Shown: positions 1 to 12,545 of the stretch, in pieces | Layout: every line of letters starts with the position of its first letter | Position numbering within the stretch: the stretch's first letter is position 1 | Translations under genes and position numbers: made by a program | Notes under the pieces: model-generated | What the model was told of the DNA's origin: nothing | The model's database searches: none | The model's input: only the letters and a program-made list of their open reading frames with translations | Assembly: GCF_048128805.1 (NCBI RefSeq) | Contig: NC_135999.1 | Location: 18,388,690-18,452,689, forward strand | From: Centroberyx gerrardi | Taxonomy: Eukaryota > Chordata > Actinopteri > Beryciformes > Berycidae | Reading direction: 5' to 3' | Length of the DNA: 64,000 bases

Positions 1-477
1 TGTGTAGTTGGTCTCAGACGAAGGCTCCTTTACAGAGCGGTTCAGATGTTGATGAAATACAGTATGTTGCTTATTCTGGAGGTCTACTGGTAATCTCTTC
101 ATGGTTAAATAAATCTTTGGCACTTTTGACAATTTCAGGCACTTTTTTTCCATTAGCACTAGAATCACGAAGATGTTAATCCTGTCCTAATCCCCAAACT
201 GTTTTTTAAAGGTTTTTTCTATTGTGCTTTGTTAAATAATTATAACCCAGGTTAAATTTTGGGTCAATTTCTGTTTTCAAGCAACTAGCTGTGTACCCAC
301 ACCGCGGTGGAATCAAGGATGTAGATGTGTAGGCCTAGAACCCACAAGCAGCCTATAATAACAGCTTGAATAGCTTGAATAGCTCACTAAACTACCAACT
401 ACACGAACTTTGCCATGCTGAAGATATTGTGTTGACAGTGTGTCCTGAAACATGGGGGCAGAAGAGCCTAGACTTAC
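1..477. other. C3 intron sequence at the left window edge
   Basis: Follows the donor site of the last C3 exon in the window (GTAAGT at 477-472). I could not place the next C3 exon here. It appears to be intron only. Confidence 0.5.
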
Positions 478-3400
478 GGTGACAGCTTCGGGGCTGTAGT
501 TGTGTAGGATTGCCTTAACTTCCAGCTGCTCTCCGCGGACAGCTGAGTAGGGCAGCCTGAGGTCGATGAAGAATTCCTTCCGAACGATTACCTCTAATGG
601 ATCGGCCACACAGATACCTTCAGGAGGGGAGGAGGAACAAACAAGGGGAGAGACAGAGGAGAGGAAAGGGGGGCAGAGGAAAAGGCAACAGAAGGGGGAA
701 ATGACTTTCAGATTGGAGGGGCACATGCAGAAGCTCTTGCACTTCCAACTAGCCGCAGGTAATGTGTCATGAGAACATTAGCCGTGCAGAGAAAGAATCC
801 TCACCGTGAGTTCTAGACAGGCTGATGCCAGTGATTTGCCAGGTTGTGATTGAGTCTTGCAAAGGGATATTTTTCGTGAACGACGTGTGGTCACTGGAAC
901 AGAAGAGAGGCAGTGTCAGATTGAGGTGTAGGTAGAAGGCAGGTTCCAATTCCAGTGAATGCAGTATCTGTGTATGTTTGTGTGTGTGTGTATAGGTTTC
1001 AGTTGCCTCACCAGTTGCTACCACGAGGGCAGTTAGGTAGTATGATGTCCGACCACAGCCAGCTCTCAGGGAACTTGGTACGAGAAACAATCTCATTGCT
1101 GTCCATGTAACTTTTATCATCCTCCTCACCTAAAGTGTCAAATGGAAAAATGTTAGATGTAGTCAAGTCATCATTCCAGTCACTCTCTCTCCTGTCCTCT
1201 CTCTCTTTTCCTTCTAACTCTCTCTTCTGTCCTACACCTCTTTTATGCCCTCTGCCTTGTTCTACTTTGTTTCACTACCTACTCCCTGTCTTTTTTCCTT
1301 GCTTTCTTTTCAACCATCACCTCTTCCCTGCTTGTGTCCCTCCACCTCCTCTAATACCATACTGGGAGGCAGTGAGCCTTTCCTCCCCTCTGTCTCCACT
1401 CACTTCTAGTATTAACATGGAAACCAACCATGTAGGCCTTGCCCCCATCCCTTGTCCCTGTCTCTTACTGCGGGCCAGATAGAGGCTGTCGTGCTTTATT
1501 TCAGCTCGTTGGCTGGCCAGCTCCTCGCAGCAGTACAGGAAGGCCTCAACGCAGGCCGCATCGTCCCCGATGTACTCGCTGCGACGCTCACAGTTGTATG
1601 ATAGCGGGGTGTCTCTCATGCCGTCCACACAACACGTCTGTTGCAGCTTGTCTGTGTAGTGACTCCCTGGAAGGGATAGAGAAGAGGGATGTGGAGGGAG
1701 AAATAAGGAGGTGAGAAGAGATGGTTTGGGACAGATGGAGAAGGGTGATATAGAAAAGGGGATTTATTTAAGACTCTTGCACATGTAAATACAACACCAT
1801 TTTAAAATTGGGCTAAATTGAAATGGAAATTGTGCCTCTATAGGCCAACTCTCGCACAGCATGACAAAGACATGTAATTGTGAAAGTCAACATGTATGTC
1901 CTACATACCACTTCAGATATGCTGAACTGTATGGCAGAATAGCATTACGTGTGAAAATGTGTGAATGTGTGAATATGTGGTTATTTGGTGGTTTGAACTG
2001 TGACTCTTACTTAGGGTGGTTCTGACATCCAGGATAGTGGTGGCTCGTTTCCTCCTGCTGGACACTACTGGACACTTTAACTCTGGAAAAGCAACACAGA
2101 CTGGCTCTTAGACAGAACCCAGCAAGGTTGGACCCTGACTTGATTACAACCAGGTCACCTGACTTATTAATTCTAACCAGAATTAGTCTTGATCAATGTG
2201 CACATTCCCATAACTACTGTGACATTCTCAGCTGAATGGCCACTGCAGTCCAAAATAAACCGATTATGTGAAAATAGAGATATCTGAGATGTTAAATTAA
2301 TAATTTCAATTTTGAAACACACTGTGTATTTTTATAGAGTTGTGGTTATATACATGCACAGGTATCAGTCATGTGATTCTGATGTTGTCAATATCAGAGT
2401 AGGGAAAGCGTGGCTGGTTGGACACAGTGGGTGGAGGGAGAATGGATCTATATGCAATAGTACAACCTGTTTGTTGGAGCTGGGATCATCTAGTGCCAAA
2501 CACAATATTAACTAAGAGGCTCAGTGACGGAGAAATTAAAACTGGCATTATGCTTATACCAGGACAGTTAATATGTTGGATGGAATAAGACTAGTAGGAA
2601 GAGGGAAATGGACAAAGGAATAAGATTGGAGTGGAATGTTGTCACCTTGTCTGTAGGGAGTCCCGGATGCGGTGTTGGTCTCAAACAACAGACCGGCATC
2701 GTAGAACACACCCATGCTGTTCTTCCCTCCACCTGGTGTGCAGCCAGTGTCGTACTTCTCCACTATGTCCCACACCTGAGTGGGGTGGAAGTCACGCACA
2801 CACAGACACACACACAAACTGGTAAGCACAAATAGACAAATCGGTAAACTGACATGGAGAGTTCTACTCTGAAATGATACAAGCATCTTTTGAAAAAAGC
2901 AACACATACATATACAAGATGACTGCTGCATTAAAAACCCCATATTGAATATTATTTGAAGCTACTGGCTATCTTAACACTCTTGCATGTACAGGAGTTA
3001 TGTTTCAGAGGATTTATTCGTCTGTATAAATGACGTTATAATGAATGTAATACACTTTCAAATATATTCAAAGATAAAAATAAGATAAAGAAAATGCCTT
3101 GGTCTGTGTGAGGCGGTGCTTGTTGTTGAGGATGTAGACGCCTTTGTCAACCGCCACCAGTCCCACCATGGCACCTGGGTCTCCTGTGACCTTTAGACCG
3201 AACAACCTACGAGGCTCAAAGGACGGGACGGCTCTGGTTGATTCCAACTTCAACTAAAGAAGGAGAAAAGTATTTAGATGAGGATATCTGTGTTTTCTCA
3301 GTTCGTCTGTGGATGTCTCTTCACCCACTTCAATACTTTTCACTACCATCAGTGTTGTGTGTCTCACCGAGCCCATGCAGGAGTCCTTGACATCCACCCA

Positions 3401-4064
3401 AACAGAGTCTGACACCACCTCGTTGTCATTCAAGTGGTAGTAGGCTACGATGCGGAACGATGGCAGCATCTCCTTGGTAATGGGCTCTATCAGGGTTATC
3501 AGAACTTGGCCCTGTGTCCTGTAATGGCCATATTTCACCAGCCGGCCTCTGCTCAGGATCTGAAGACACAAACAGATTTACACATCAAAGCCCATGCATT
3601 ACCACACATGCTGTACACGCATGCACATACTACACAGGTATGCAGGAAGCAACACAATAAAACACACACACACACACACACACATAAAATCTAACTCACC
3701 AGGTATGTGATGTCATGGTCCACTGTGTGCCTGTTGAGGTTGAGGTTGATTTTCAAGTTATCTCCTAAATTCTGCTCAGACGAGTCGACCCCTGCACAAA
3801 ATATCACACCTCACAGTTACTGCTAGAAGCTGAGGAGATGTTGTGCATGCAGGCTACAAGCAGAAAGGTTGGTTCTAGTATCACCACCAACAGCACCACC
3901 ATCCCCGACTAACATTACCATCTAATACACTGATTTTATTTCAACATGTTCTTTACCTATGTGGAGGTAGTTGTTGGTTTTGGTTCCATATGGTAGGGCC
4001 GTCATACTGGCTGTTGCCTGCATTCCATCTGGAATGGCTGGATCATTAGTCTTTGCCTGCGATT

Positions 4065-4123
<59 letters not shown>

Positions 4124-5910
4124 ACGTGATGTAAATAAACAGTCATGAAAATCTTGAGTCTCAATTCAATTCAATTCTTCAACTCAATTCAATTCTTTGC
4201 TATCCTATCGTATCCAAACTTTATTGTCCTGTAGGGGAACTTTGGTTTGCAGATAGGATAAAATGAAATAACAATAACAATATGAAATAACAATAAAACC
4301 ACAATAAAAACACATAACATAAAGGCACAATAAAACATAGAATAACCACAACATATACCCATTTAGCCCAAAATCAGTTGATAAGACCAGACAAGCAATC
4401 AGTAGCTTGATGTAATACAATAAAAAGCAGTGCATCAGTGCAAAACACAACATTTGTGTGCAGGCATAAGATGCTACATCATTTCATGTGCAAACTAGTG
4501 GCACTCAGTAGAGTGCATACCTCCATCAACACTATGCAATTGTCAAGATATGTCAATTCCACAATTCCGAATTTTCACCAAAAGTTAATAATTTCTGCCA
4601 TGCCCCATTACCAACTTGTTTTGCATCAGGAGATGCACATATTTTCATAACTGGACCTGAAATGGGACATGAGATACGCCTATTCAAATTCTTGCCACCT
4701 TTAAGCATTTTAGTCAGTTATCACAACACCACATTTGTTGAGCGGCCATTAGGGCTGCCCTTCTACCACTGTACCAAGTTTGGGAAAATTTGATGGTGGT
4801 ACGCGAATCCTCTCGGAAGTTACATGCCTCTGAGAAGCCACGCCCACTGCCACATCTCCCTTTGGCCAATCAGTGTGAAAAGTTCATCAGTTCTCCCTTG
4901 CCCCATGACCAACCTTTGGACAAAGTTTTGTGCAAATCCGTCCATAACTTTTGGAGTTATCCTGCTAACAGACAAACAGATGGAATGGGGCGAAAACATA
5001 ACCCCGTCCAACTCTGCTGGTGGAGTTTATTAAGCAATAGTCCTTGTTTCTTTCACTCTTGAGTTAAGGCTCTCTAGACTGATGCCCAGAGAGCATCAAC
5101 TCAAAGGGAGCAACCAGAACAGTCACCACATCAAAGATCAGTTGTGCCTGGCGTTTTCATCAACCAGCCCCAGTCTGTTTTTACTGTTTAAGCTTCATCT
5201 GCCAAACCAGACAACAATACAAAAGGTTAAAAAGATTCAGTAATACAGTTTTTATAATAGACTTACGTTGATAACCAGGTTTGAGGCTGCATCATTTGCG
5301 ATTGTATTGATTGTAAGCTTGGCCATGCCGTTGGCTGCGGTGAGGCCCTTCACCGGGCCTGGTGACACCTCCACAGGAATGCCATATGCCGGAGTGTCAT
5401 CAGGGTTCATGACGTGAACCTACCATCCAGGAGACAAACAGCAAGGCATTCAGAACACATCAAACTATCTTATTAAAAACATGTTTAAGGGCAATCTCCA
5501 AATGTTACGATGGAAATAGGTGGAGAAATTCTGTCCATCATTTGAAAAAAGTGACACACTGATTGCTGGCATGAAAGTAAAGCCCATCATGGGTTATTAT
5601 AAAAAAAAAAAAAAGAATCATCTGTTTTCAAAATACTGACTGATGAATTTCAGGTAGCAACATTTTTCCATAATGGATATATAATATAATAAATCCTTCA
5701 GGAATTTAACCTTATTCTACTGTCATTTTAAGTCAAAATAGACAAGAGTGTCAGCTACTTGTGATGTAAATATGAAAGTACTTTACCGCGACATCAAAAG
5801 ACATTCCTGGTTTGAAATATTTGGGTGTCTTCTTGAAGTGGATGGTGTAAGGAGATGTGACAATCTGGATACCTCTCAACTCTGCCTCCACCATTTCACT
5901 ACCTGTGAGA

Positions 5911-5957
<47 letters not shown>

Positions 5958-8416
5958 TTACAAAAGCATTTTCACATCTCTTCCTCTCATAAATCCACAC
6001 ATGATCCCCATGCACAAGTATACAGACGACACAGGCATAGAAACAGACACATACAGTCGCTCTTCTTACCGGTGTCTGTCAGCACACTGACAGCTACAAA
6101 TATGGAACTCCCCACTAGTTCCTGGATGTTACTGAAGGTCTGTGTGATGTGCGCTTTCTGCAGTTTGACCTTTCCAGCACCTCTCGTGACCTGAAGACAT
6201 AATCCAAAAATCCATCTTTCTAAAAAAACCTCGAAATAAGTAGATAGTTGGTAGGTAGTTTACTTGTGAATAAATTGTTATTTACAAGGACAGCCTGGCT
6301 GAGGCATTCAAAGCATTCTAAATATGTGTAGACAATCTGATTATGTTTAATTGGAATAACTTTTGACAACTGGAAGACAATAAAATCTCAGACATGTAAG
6401 GCAGAAGTTTGTGCTTGTGTTTGCATGCGTTTGTGTGCGAGTCTGAACGAGAAAGAGAGCAAGCGAGAGAGAGAGAAAGAGAGAGACAGACAGATTGACC
6501 AACCAACTGCCAAAGACAGACAAAGACGGAGTAAAAGTGTGAGTATGTGCTGACCAGCACTCTCTGAAGAGAGCCAGGAAAGCTCTTCTTTTGATCCTGA
6601 TGCACGACCCCAAATACCACGTAGGCGGTCCCGTCCACCTGTTCACCAAACAGATACCTATACGGATAAAGACCTTGTTAACCCACAATAAAGTAGAACA
6701 ATAACAATCAAAATGGGAATGCAACAACAAAACTAAATACTGACATTCAAAATGTAACTGTGAGAATCCCCAAACAACCTCGCTCTGAACAACCCCCTCT
6801 ACCTTTTACTGTTCCCCCAACCCTCTCTCCTACTTCCACAAAATAAAAACTTGCACATACGTAGCTTTGATGTCGACGTTGAACTCATTGGTGTCCACAT
6901 GGAAGAAGGAGTTATCCGGGGTCAGCTTAACCTCAAAACTAGGCAGCACTGGAGAAGGGAATTCATTTCATTCAGTGATCACCGCAAGCTGAAAAGTTGC
7001 CAGTTATTGTACAGACATAAAATAAAGAGTTTGGTTAAAGAGTGCAGTTGACTTACCATATTCTTTGACCTCAAACTCAGCAGAGAAGCTCAGCTGTGGG
7101 TTGCTGTGGAACTTCGCCACCAACTTCCACACTCCAGGACTACACACACACACACACACACACACACATTAAAGCACAAATTTAAATCAAGTAATGAATT
7201 AACAGATTCATAAGTCAGTCTATGACCATGACATTTGGTTGGTCACTCCATGGTAACAAATGAGCCCAATTCAGACTGCATAAAGTTACACAAGTGTTAC
7301 GCAGATTGGGATATGCACATGTGAGCTGACTTGGCCTATAGAGAGTTTTTAGGTGACATAGCTGGTGGCTAACATTCTGTGGCTATTAGTGGCTGCTAGC
7401 TGCGTCTTAATATAAACATCAGTTGCTTTGCTAAATCAGCTTGCTGGAAATAATATGCTGGAAATATCTTGATGTGACGTCACGCTGTTTACATTTCACC
7501 AGTTATCCACAGGAGTAAGAGAAATACACCATCAAGCCACAAAATGGGTCCAGAAATGTAAGGTAGTCTACTGTACATCACCAGTTCTTTTAACGGTGTT
7601 AAAGAGTTTTAGTTTTAGTTTGTTTTTTTTGTTTTTTTCCCTTTAAATGTCCATCTTACAGGAGGTTCTGACGGAGAAAAAAAGAAAAGAAAATAAATCA
7701 ATCAAATAAAAACCCACCTGGCAATTTCAGCAAGTTTGTAATCTCCAGAGTGGATCCCTGATTTCAGAGAGACGGGGTCAAGTGGTAAAATGATGCCGTC
7801 AGGGGTCTAATAATAAACAACATTGAACAGCAACCATTAACTGTGAGTATTACCAATTAACCAATTAACTCAATAAACATGTACTCCGTTTCCAACAAGC
7901 AAGTCGTGCCCTTAAGAGATTATCTTCTGTATACATCTGTGTGGCTCTTCAGCTTCTTCAATTCCTTCTTTCTTCCTCTTAGGAAGAGGCTATGTGCAAA
8001 AGTGCAACTTGTCCAAAACTCGACCACTAGAGGGAGACATGCATGTATTTTCACAGCCCTCCCCCGGGAAACAATGTACAGTGAGTCTTTCCCTGGCTTG
8101 GGTAGGCCTAATGAATATGGACATGGCAAGGGGAAGGATCTTCTGTTACGCAATTATGATTTCACTGGTGTCCCAAGAGGCTAATTCCTGATTATGGTAA
8201 TGAACATAAAAGCAGACAGTTGAGACTGTGACTGTAGCATTGCAGGTGGCAGCACTCTCCAGTTTCAGCTAAACTCTCCAGTTTGTTATTCTGCTGCACA
8301 TGATATATAACTCTTTCAACATTTTCTGCTCTCTTTCTGGTATTACTACCATTCTATGCAAAATCCATCTCTGTTCTCTCTTATAAAACAAATTCATAGA
8401 CAAACAGGTCATAAAC

Positions 8417-8473
<57 letters not shown>

Positions 8474-8608
8474 TGATATGGAAATATCATGCAATGATGT
8501 GCTTATGAAAGATATCATACCTCAATCTCAATGGCAATGGAAGCATCAGTATGATCATCCCTTTCAACAGGCTCCATGCTGGGGGTCACAGCAAACATCC
8601 TGTAGTGG

Positions 8609-8648
<40 letters not shown>

Positions 8649-10464
8649 GATTGTTGCTGTTGAAGATGACGATGAGGGTGTACCCAGTTCAGTCATGTGA
8701 CAGTCTTAACAGTAAAACGTAAAACCCAGGGTCCCGCTGCCGGCAGGTGCCTGGACAACAACTTTTCAACTTTCCAGTATAAGTATTTCAAAAGTGCAAT
8801 ATATCAAACCTTGAATATTAATCTTTTGTAAGCTAATATCTTAAAAAATATTTGATAAAATAGTCAACATTATTATCAAGACTGCAACAGTTTAATAAGG
8901 TGAGGTGTCACATTTTTCTACTGGACTCACCTTTGCTGTTGGGGGTGTAGAGGGTCTTGTCGGTCTGGATGAAGATGTAGCCAGACTGGAAGGAGACCAA
9001 GACCACCTTCTCCAGCAGCCGGTCAGGGAACTGAGCCATCAGGTACACATACTGCTTCATGGTAGGATCCCTGTTAAAGTCTCCAGCGGGGATCTGGAAC
9101 CAGTATGGGGGGGGGGGGGGGGGGGGGGGGGGTACATCATGAGCATTTGAAAATGCATTTGCTTTTTATTTATCCTTAAAGACATACAGTACGTCTCACT
9201 TTGGTAGATTATTTTCCTTTGTCACCATGCATGCCTCCACAGAAGTTTAGGAACAGTTAACCTCCAACATTAGCTGTCCTGGGGATCCACTGTCACTGTA
9301 ACTCTCAATAAACACTAAAATAATAATTAAAAATAATAAAATAATTTAACTTCGTCTATTTTCCCTTGTTTTTAGACTCGTTAGAAGAATGATTTATGTA
9401 GATTTGGTGATTGACCATTTGTTGAACTTGTATGGACACTAATCGATGAAAATGTTCTACCAAAGTAAAATATCACTTTAATGTAACTCGGGCAAGACTT
9501 CAAAATACATCGCTATTTTGCCAATGGAACAAAGTAATAATAACACCACAGTATTTCCACAGTACCATAATTTGGCTGAGGGCCTGGAAGTGGCCTGCAC
9601 TAGTAAGGGTCACGGAATTGGAGGCCAGCCTTTTGGTTTTGGTTGGATGGTTCATCACGCTGATTTCGACCGCGATGTCTCCGCCGGCGCAATCTTGACA
9701 TTCCACAAAGATGTTCTCTGCTGTTCCTACCCGCAGCAAGTTAGGGGCAGACATCACCTGCCTGTGGGGGAGGAGAGTGAGAGAGAGGGGGAGAGAGAGA
9801 GAATGGCGTCACTGCTTGTATAGCCTTTAAACACTCAGAAAATAAGGTCCAAAGGAGAAGATAAAGGTCAACTGCCCCTGCATGGACCGTACACACATTG
9901 ACAAATCTAATGATTATCTTGACCAAGATCCAGCGCTGGTTCAATAAAACATTTCATCATTGCTGTGGATTTTGTTTGCCATGTCTGATGAAATGCCTGG
10001 AAAACATAATTTGGGCCAACTAAATGTCCTGATTTCAAAGGTGAAGTTACCCTGACTTATGTAACACAAACAGCGAATGGTACTGCGTGTCATTGTATTT
10101 CACAATGTGAGGAGTAAGTGCAATGAAACTAAATACTAATACTCTCTTAATCCTCAAAATCCCATGAGCACAATGCTTGCCCTGTACCCATACACTCTCT
10201 AAATTGACAATAAGTGCAGATAATCCCTGGTTTTATTTTTGCTCCTACCGCAATTTCAGCAATGATGTGCATATCATGAGGCAGAGCTCAACATTTCAGC
10301 TCTGTTGACTCTGATTTAGATCTGAACAGATATAAGCTCAGGAACAGTGTATGGAGGTAAGATAGGTCTACTTACAATTGAGCTCCATCAGCCAGGTAAG
10401 TTAGGGAGGAAAAGGCCAGAGAGGCCAGGCTTAGCCACAGCAGGGTCCTATCACCCGATCCCAT
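478..10464 (-). CDS. c3: complement component C3, 5' part (21 exons, runs off left edge)
   Basis: Central protein of complement, a secreted thioester protein cleaved into C3a and C3b. Exons read on the minus strand: 10464-10376, 9761-9566, 9093-8931, 8609-8521, 7806-7718, 7139-7057, 6948-6861, 6657-6555, 6190-6070, 5902-5787, 5419-5267, 4056-3957, 3791-3700, 3559-3368, 3253-3098, 2775-2646, 2082-2011, 1666-1469, 1129-1012, 893-805 and 617-478. They join in phase to 859 codons. A signal peptide of about 24 residues is followed by macroglobulin domains. C3-typical stretches include [21 protein letters not shown] and VWVDVKDSC. The alpha/beta cleavage site RRKR falls at residues 663-666. C3a follows at 667-743 with six cysteines and ends LAR|S. 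The last exon begins GICVADP and contains [10 protein letters not shown], both strongly C3-like. The thioester and C345C regions lie beyond the window. RRKR, the C3a end and overall similarity favour C3 over C4 or C5; which fish C3 paralog it is cannot be told. Confidence 0.95.
667..804. other. C3 intron 20, nothing further recognised
   Basis: Purine-rich on the plus strand (GGAGGA and GAGAGGAAAG runs), so the C3 transcript has a long pyrimidine tract before the exon that begins at 617. I see no other feature. Confidence 0.4.
4066..4121. repeat. (CA)n microsatellite
   Basis: About 28 uninterrupted CA units, ending ten bases before the 5' edge of C3 exon 12. On the transcribed strand it is a GT run just upstream of the acceptor. 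Confidence 0.95.
4510..5030. mobile_element. MITE-like dispersed repeat in C3 intron 11
   Basis: Sits in the 1.2-kb intron between C3 exons 11 and 12. The right part (about 4740-5030) carries the phrase AAATCCGTCCATAACTTTTG followed by GAGTTATCCTGCTAACAGAC, which I recognise as a common fish dispersed repeat. The ends look weakly inverted: a block beginning TACCTCCATCAAC on the left and one ending CTGGTGGAGTTTA on the right. No coding capacity. Probably a non-autonomous DNA transposon; exact ends are uncertain. Confidence 0.5.
5913..5955. repeat. (AC)n microsatellite
   Basis: About 21 units directly upstream of the acceptor of C3 exon 10, which begins at 5902 on the minus strand. Confidence 0.95.
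8421..8472. repeat. (GATA)n microsatellite
   Basis: Thirteen tandem AGAT/GATA units in C3 intron 4, about 50 bases from the donor of exon 4. Confidence 0.95.
8611..8645. repeat. (GA)n run serving as polypyrimidine tract of C3 exon 4
   Basis: On the transcribed strand this is an unbroken CT repeat running straight into the CAG acceptor of C3 exon 4 (first base 8609). The microsatellite therefore takes the place of the normal polypyrimidine tract. Confidence 0.85.
9107..9132. repeat. 26-G homopolymer at C3 intron 2 acceptor
   Basis: Twenty-six consecutive G on the plus strand, so C26 in the C3 transcript. It lies about 14 bases upstream of exon 3 and forms its polypyrimidine tract. The plus strand could form G-quadruplexes. 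Confidence 0.9.
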
Positions 10465-10515
10465 GTCTGCTGTCAATGTAGGGTCTGCTCATCAGCACCC
10501 TGCCTTTTATCCCCT
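10465..10515 (-). promoter_or_regulatory. C3 core promoter with TATA box
   Basis: On the minus strand a TATA-like motif GGATAAAAGGC (about 10502-10512) lies roughly 40 bases upstream of the C3 start codon. The usual TATA-to-start distance of about 30 bases would put transcription initiation near 10475-10485 and leave a very short 5' UTR. Seen: the motif and its spacing. Inferred: the start site. Confidence 0.6.
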
Positions 10516-10937
10516 TTCCTCCCCTTTGGCATTGATTCCTCTCGGCTCGACCCGTCCCCCTGCAGCTCTACCTCTCTCCGTTGAATCCATCCCTCGCTTG
10601 CACATGTACACACTTTGTGTATACACAAACACTAAAACACATAATTTCCCAGCAGTAGTTGAGTAACTGTTGGTTCTGATAAGCGGTAACTCTGCTCAAA
10701 GATAAACAGCAGAAAATCAATGTGGTAGGTTTTGTTTTTGAGTGATTTATAACTGCAACTGAATAAACACTGACAAAATTACAGACAAACATTCTACATT
10801 TGTGATGTACATATTATGAAATCTTTGCTTTCCATCTAGCTCATTCTTTTTCAGCATTGAGACACTTGTGGTACTACATGTTACTTTGAGCCTGCTGAAT
10901 CAGAATACTATAGGTTCACATCTGCTCAAACATGCTT

Positions 10938-10960
10938 ACACACACACACACACACGCAAG

Positions 10961-11046
<86 letters not shown>
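10938..11046. repeat. long imperfect (CA)n microsatellite
   Basis: About 109 bases of CA with a few CG interruptions, in the spacer between the divergent C3 and crb3 genes. Confidence 0.95.
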
Positions 11047-11049
<3 letters not shown>

Positions 11050-11709
11050 GACCAGTGGGGTGAAAGGTTGGGATTGAGTCAGGGCAAAGTTTCCGACAGG
11101 GTTTATTCGCAGTTGTTGCACAAGGGAATTTTGACAATATGATTCAAAACATGTTAAAACTGTGTTTTGAGGTCTTGAAGTCTGATATTAATTTCAAAGT
11201 GTCCAGATTATACTATATGTAACTGGACCCAGAATGATTTGATTGGATGATGGGAACTTAGATCAGATCTTTTGAAGGTCTTGAGAGTTCTTACTAAAAG
11301 ATGAATTTGACCAATTCTTTGATATTTCTACTGATATTTCTTTACTGACACTGACTGACATCTGCATTTCTCCTGAAATGCATACATCAGTTACAACTGC
11401 AATGTGTGACTCTACCAGTCCAAAATTTAGAAGTGTCACAAATATATAGCTTACTGAAATTCCTGAAAGCACTTTACTACTAACTACTAACATTACTGAG
11501 TGAAATGTGAAATGCATGTTAATGCATTTTAAATACAAACTTAATTGTACAGAAGAATTGTACATCTGGACTGTTCACACACACATCACATTTTGAATAA
11601 ACTTCATCCCAGGATTTCAACATATTTCAATATATTTCATCCATTCCAGAATTTTTTTTGGGAGGACAAGTTTCTGCTTTTCTTGGCAGAAAAAAATGTG
11701 AGGTGGCAT

Positions 11710-11772
<63 letters not shown>
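11710..11772. repeat. (CA)n microsatellite
   Basis: About 31 perfect CA units. Confidence 0.95.
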
Positions 11773-11774
<2 letters not shown>

Positions 11775-12233
11775 ACTAATGGTTAAAGAAAGGCATCATT
11801 TCTGAGCTCTACCTTAACTCTTTTTTGCAGACTCATTGTGCTTGGTTAAAGCAGCCATAATGTGTCTTTGTTTGGCACCAACATGACTCCAGCTATTTGG
11901 ACATGAACAAAGTCTGTTTGATTAGTAATCCTGAATGTGGGCCACACCAAAACGCAGATTGTTCCCGGTAACAAGCAGAGCCTTCTGCTCACAAGGCCTT
12001 TTCTCTCTAATTATTAAACCTAACCCTGTGAGCTCTTCATGGTTTCAGACTGATGGGCTGTTTGCATTTGTCCAGTAGTGCTATAGATAGACATCACACT
12101 CCAAACATTCACTATTTCTGTAAACATTACAGTAGCCTATAAGACGTTATATGTAGGCATCTTGGGCAACTGTATAAAAATGTAAAATATGAACCTCCAA
12201 AAGGCTGTTGGTTAAATGTGTGTGCGTGCGTGC

Positions 12234-12237
<4 letters not shown>

Positions 12238-12308
<71 letters not shown>
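12238..12308. repeat. (GA)n microsatellite
   Basis: About 35 perfect GA units immediately upstream of the presumed crb3 promoter. Such purine runs are common near animal promoters; no function is shown here. Confidence 0.95.
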
Positions 12309-12312
<4 letters not shown>

Positions 12313-12324
12313 TAAGTGTTCTGC

Positions 12325-12545
12325 TGCTGATTGGTGCAGGTCGGTCATATGACCAGGCTCATTTGCATATCGACAGGTAGTTGAGCGTGGAAGAAAACAG
12401 TTACACCTATGCTTAATCACATCGACCACTGAATGGATTATGAGTGTTGCCAATTTCCCGGAGCGTCGTGCTTTGTATCGCAGGATATCAAAAGGCGAAT
12501 CTGGCATCTCGGCAGCACTTTCTAATGACTGGTAGGTAAGTCCCG
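12325..12545 (+). promoter_or_regulatory. presumed crb3 promoter and non-coding first exon
   Basis: Contains an inverted CCAAT box (GATTGGT near 12330), a perfect octamer ATTTGCAT (about 12360) and, downstream, a good splice donor (GGTAG followed by GTAAGT near 12532-12541). It lies about 1.5 kb upstream of the crb3 coding exon with matching orientation. Seen: the motifs. Inferred: that they start the crb3 transcript. Confidence 0.4.

Larger units (their letters stand above)
10516..12230. other. spacer between C3 and crb3
   Basis: Apart from CA arrays at 10938-11046 and 11710-11772 I see no gene. Short reading frames here are either microsatellite translations or lack any recognisable motif. 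It presumably holds distal C3 promoter and crb3 upstream sequence. Confidence 0.5.

Noticed and set aside
313..477. Possible continuation of the C3 exon beyond its donor
   Set aside because: The frame loses C3 similarity at the GTAAGT site, and the peptide beyond it is not C3-like.
10868..11137. Reading frames rich in HTHTHT, CVCVCV, SLSLSL or RERERE throughout the window
   Set aside because: They are translations of CA/GT and GA/CT microsatellites with no flanking coding signal.
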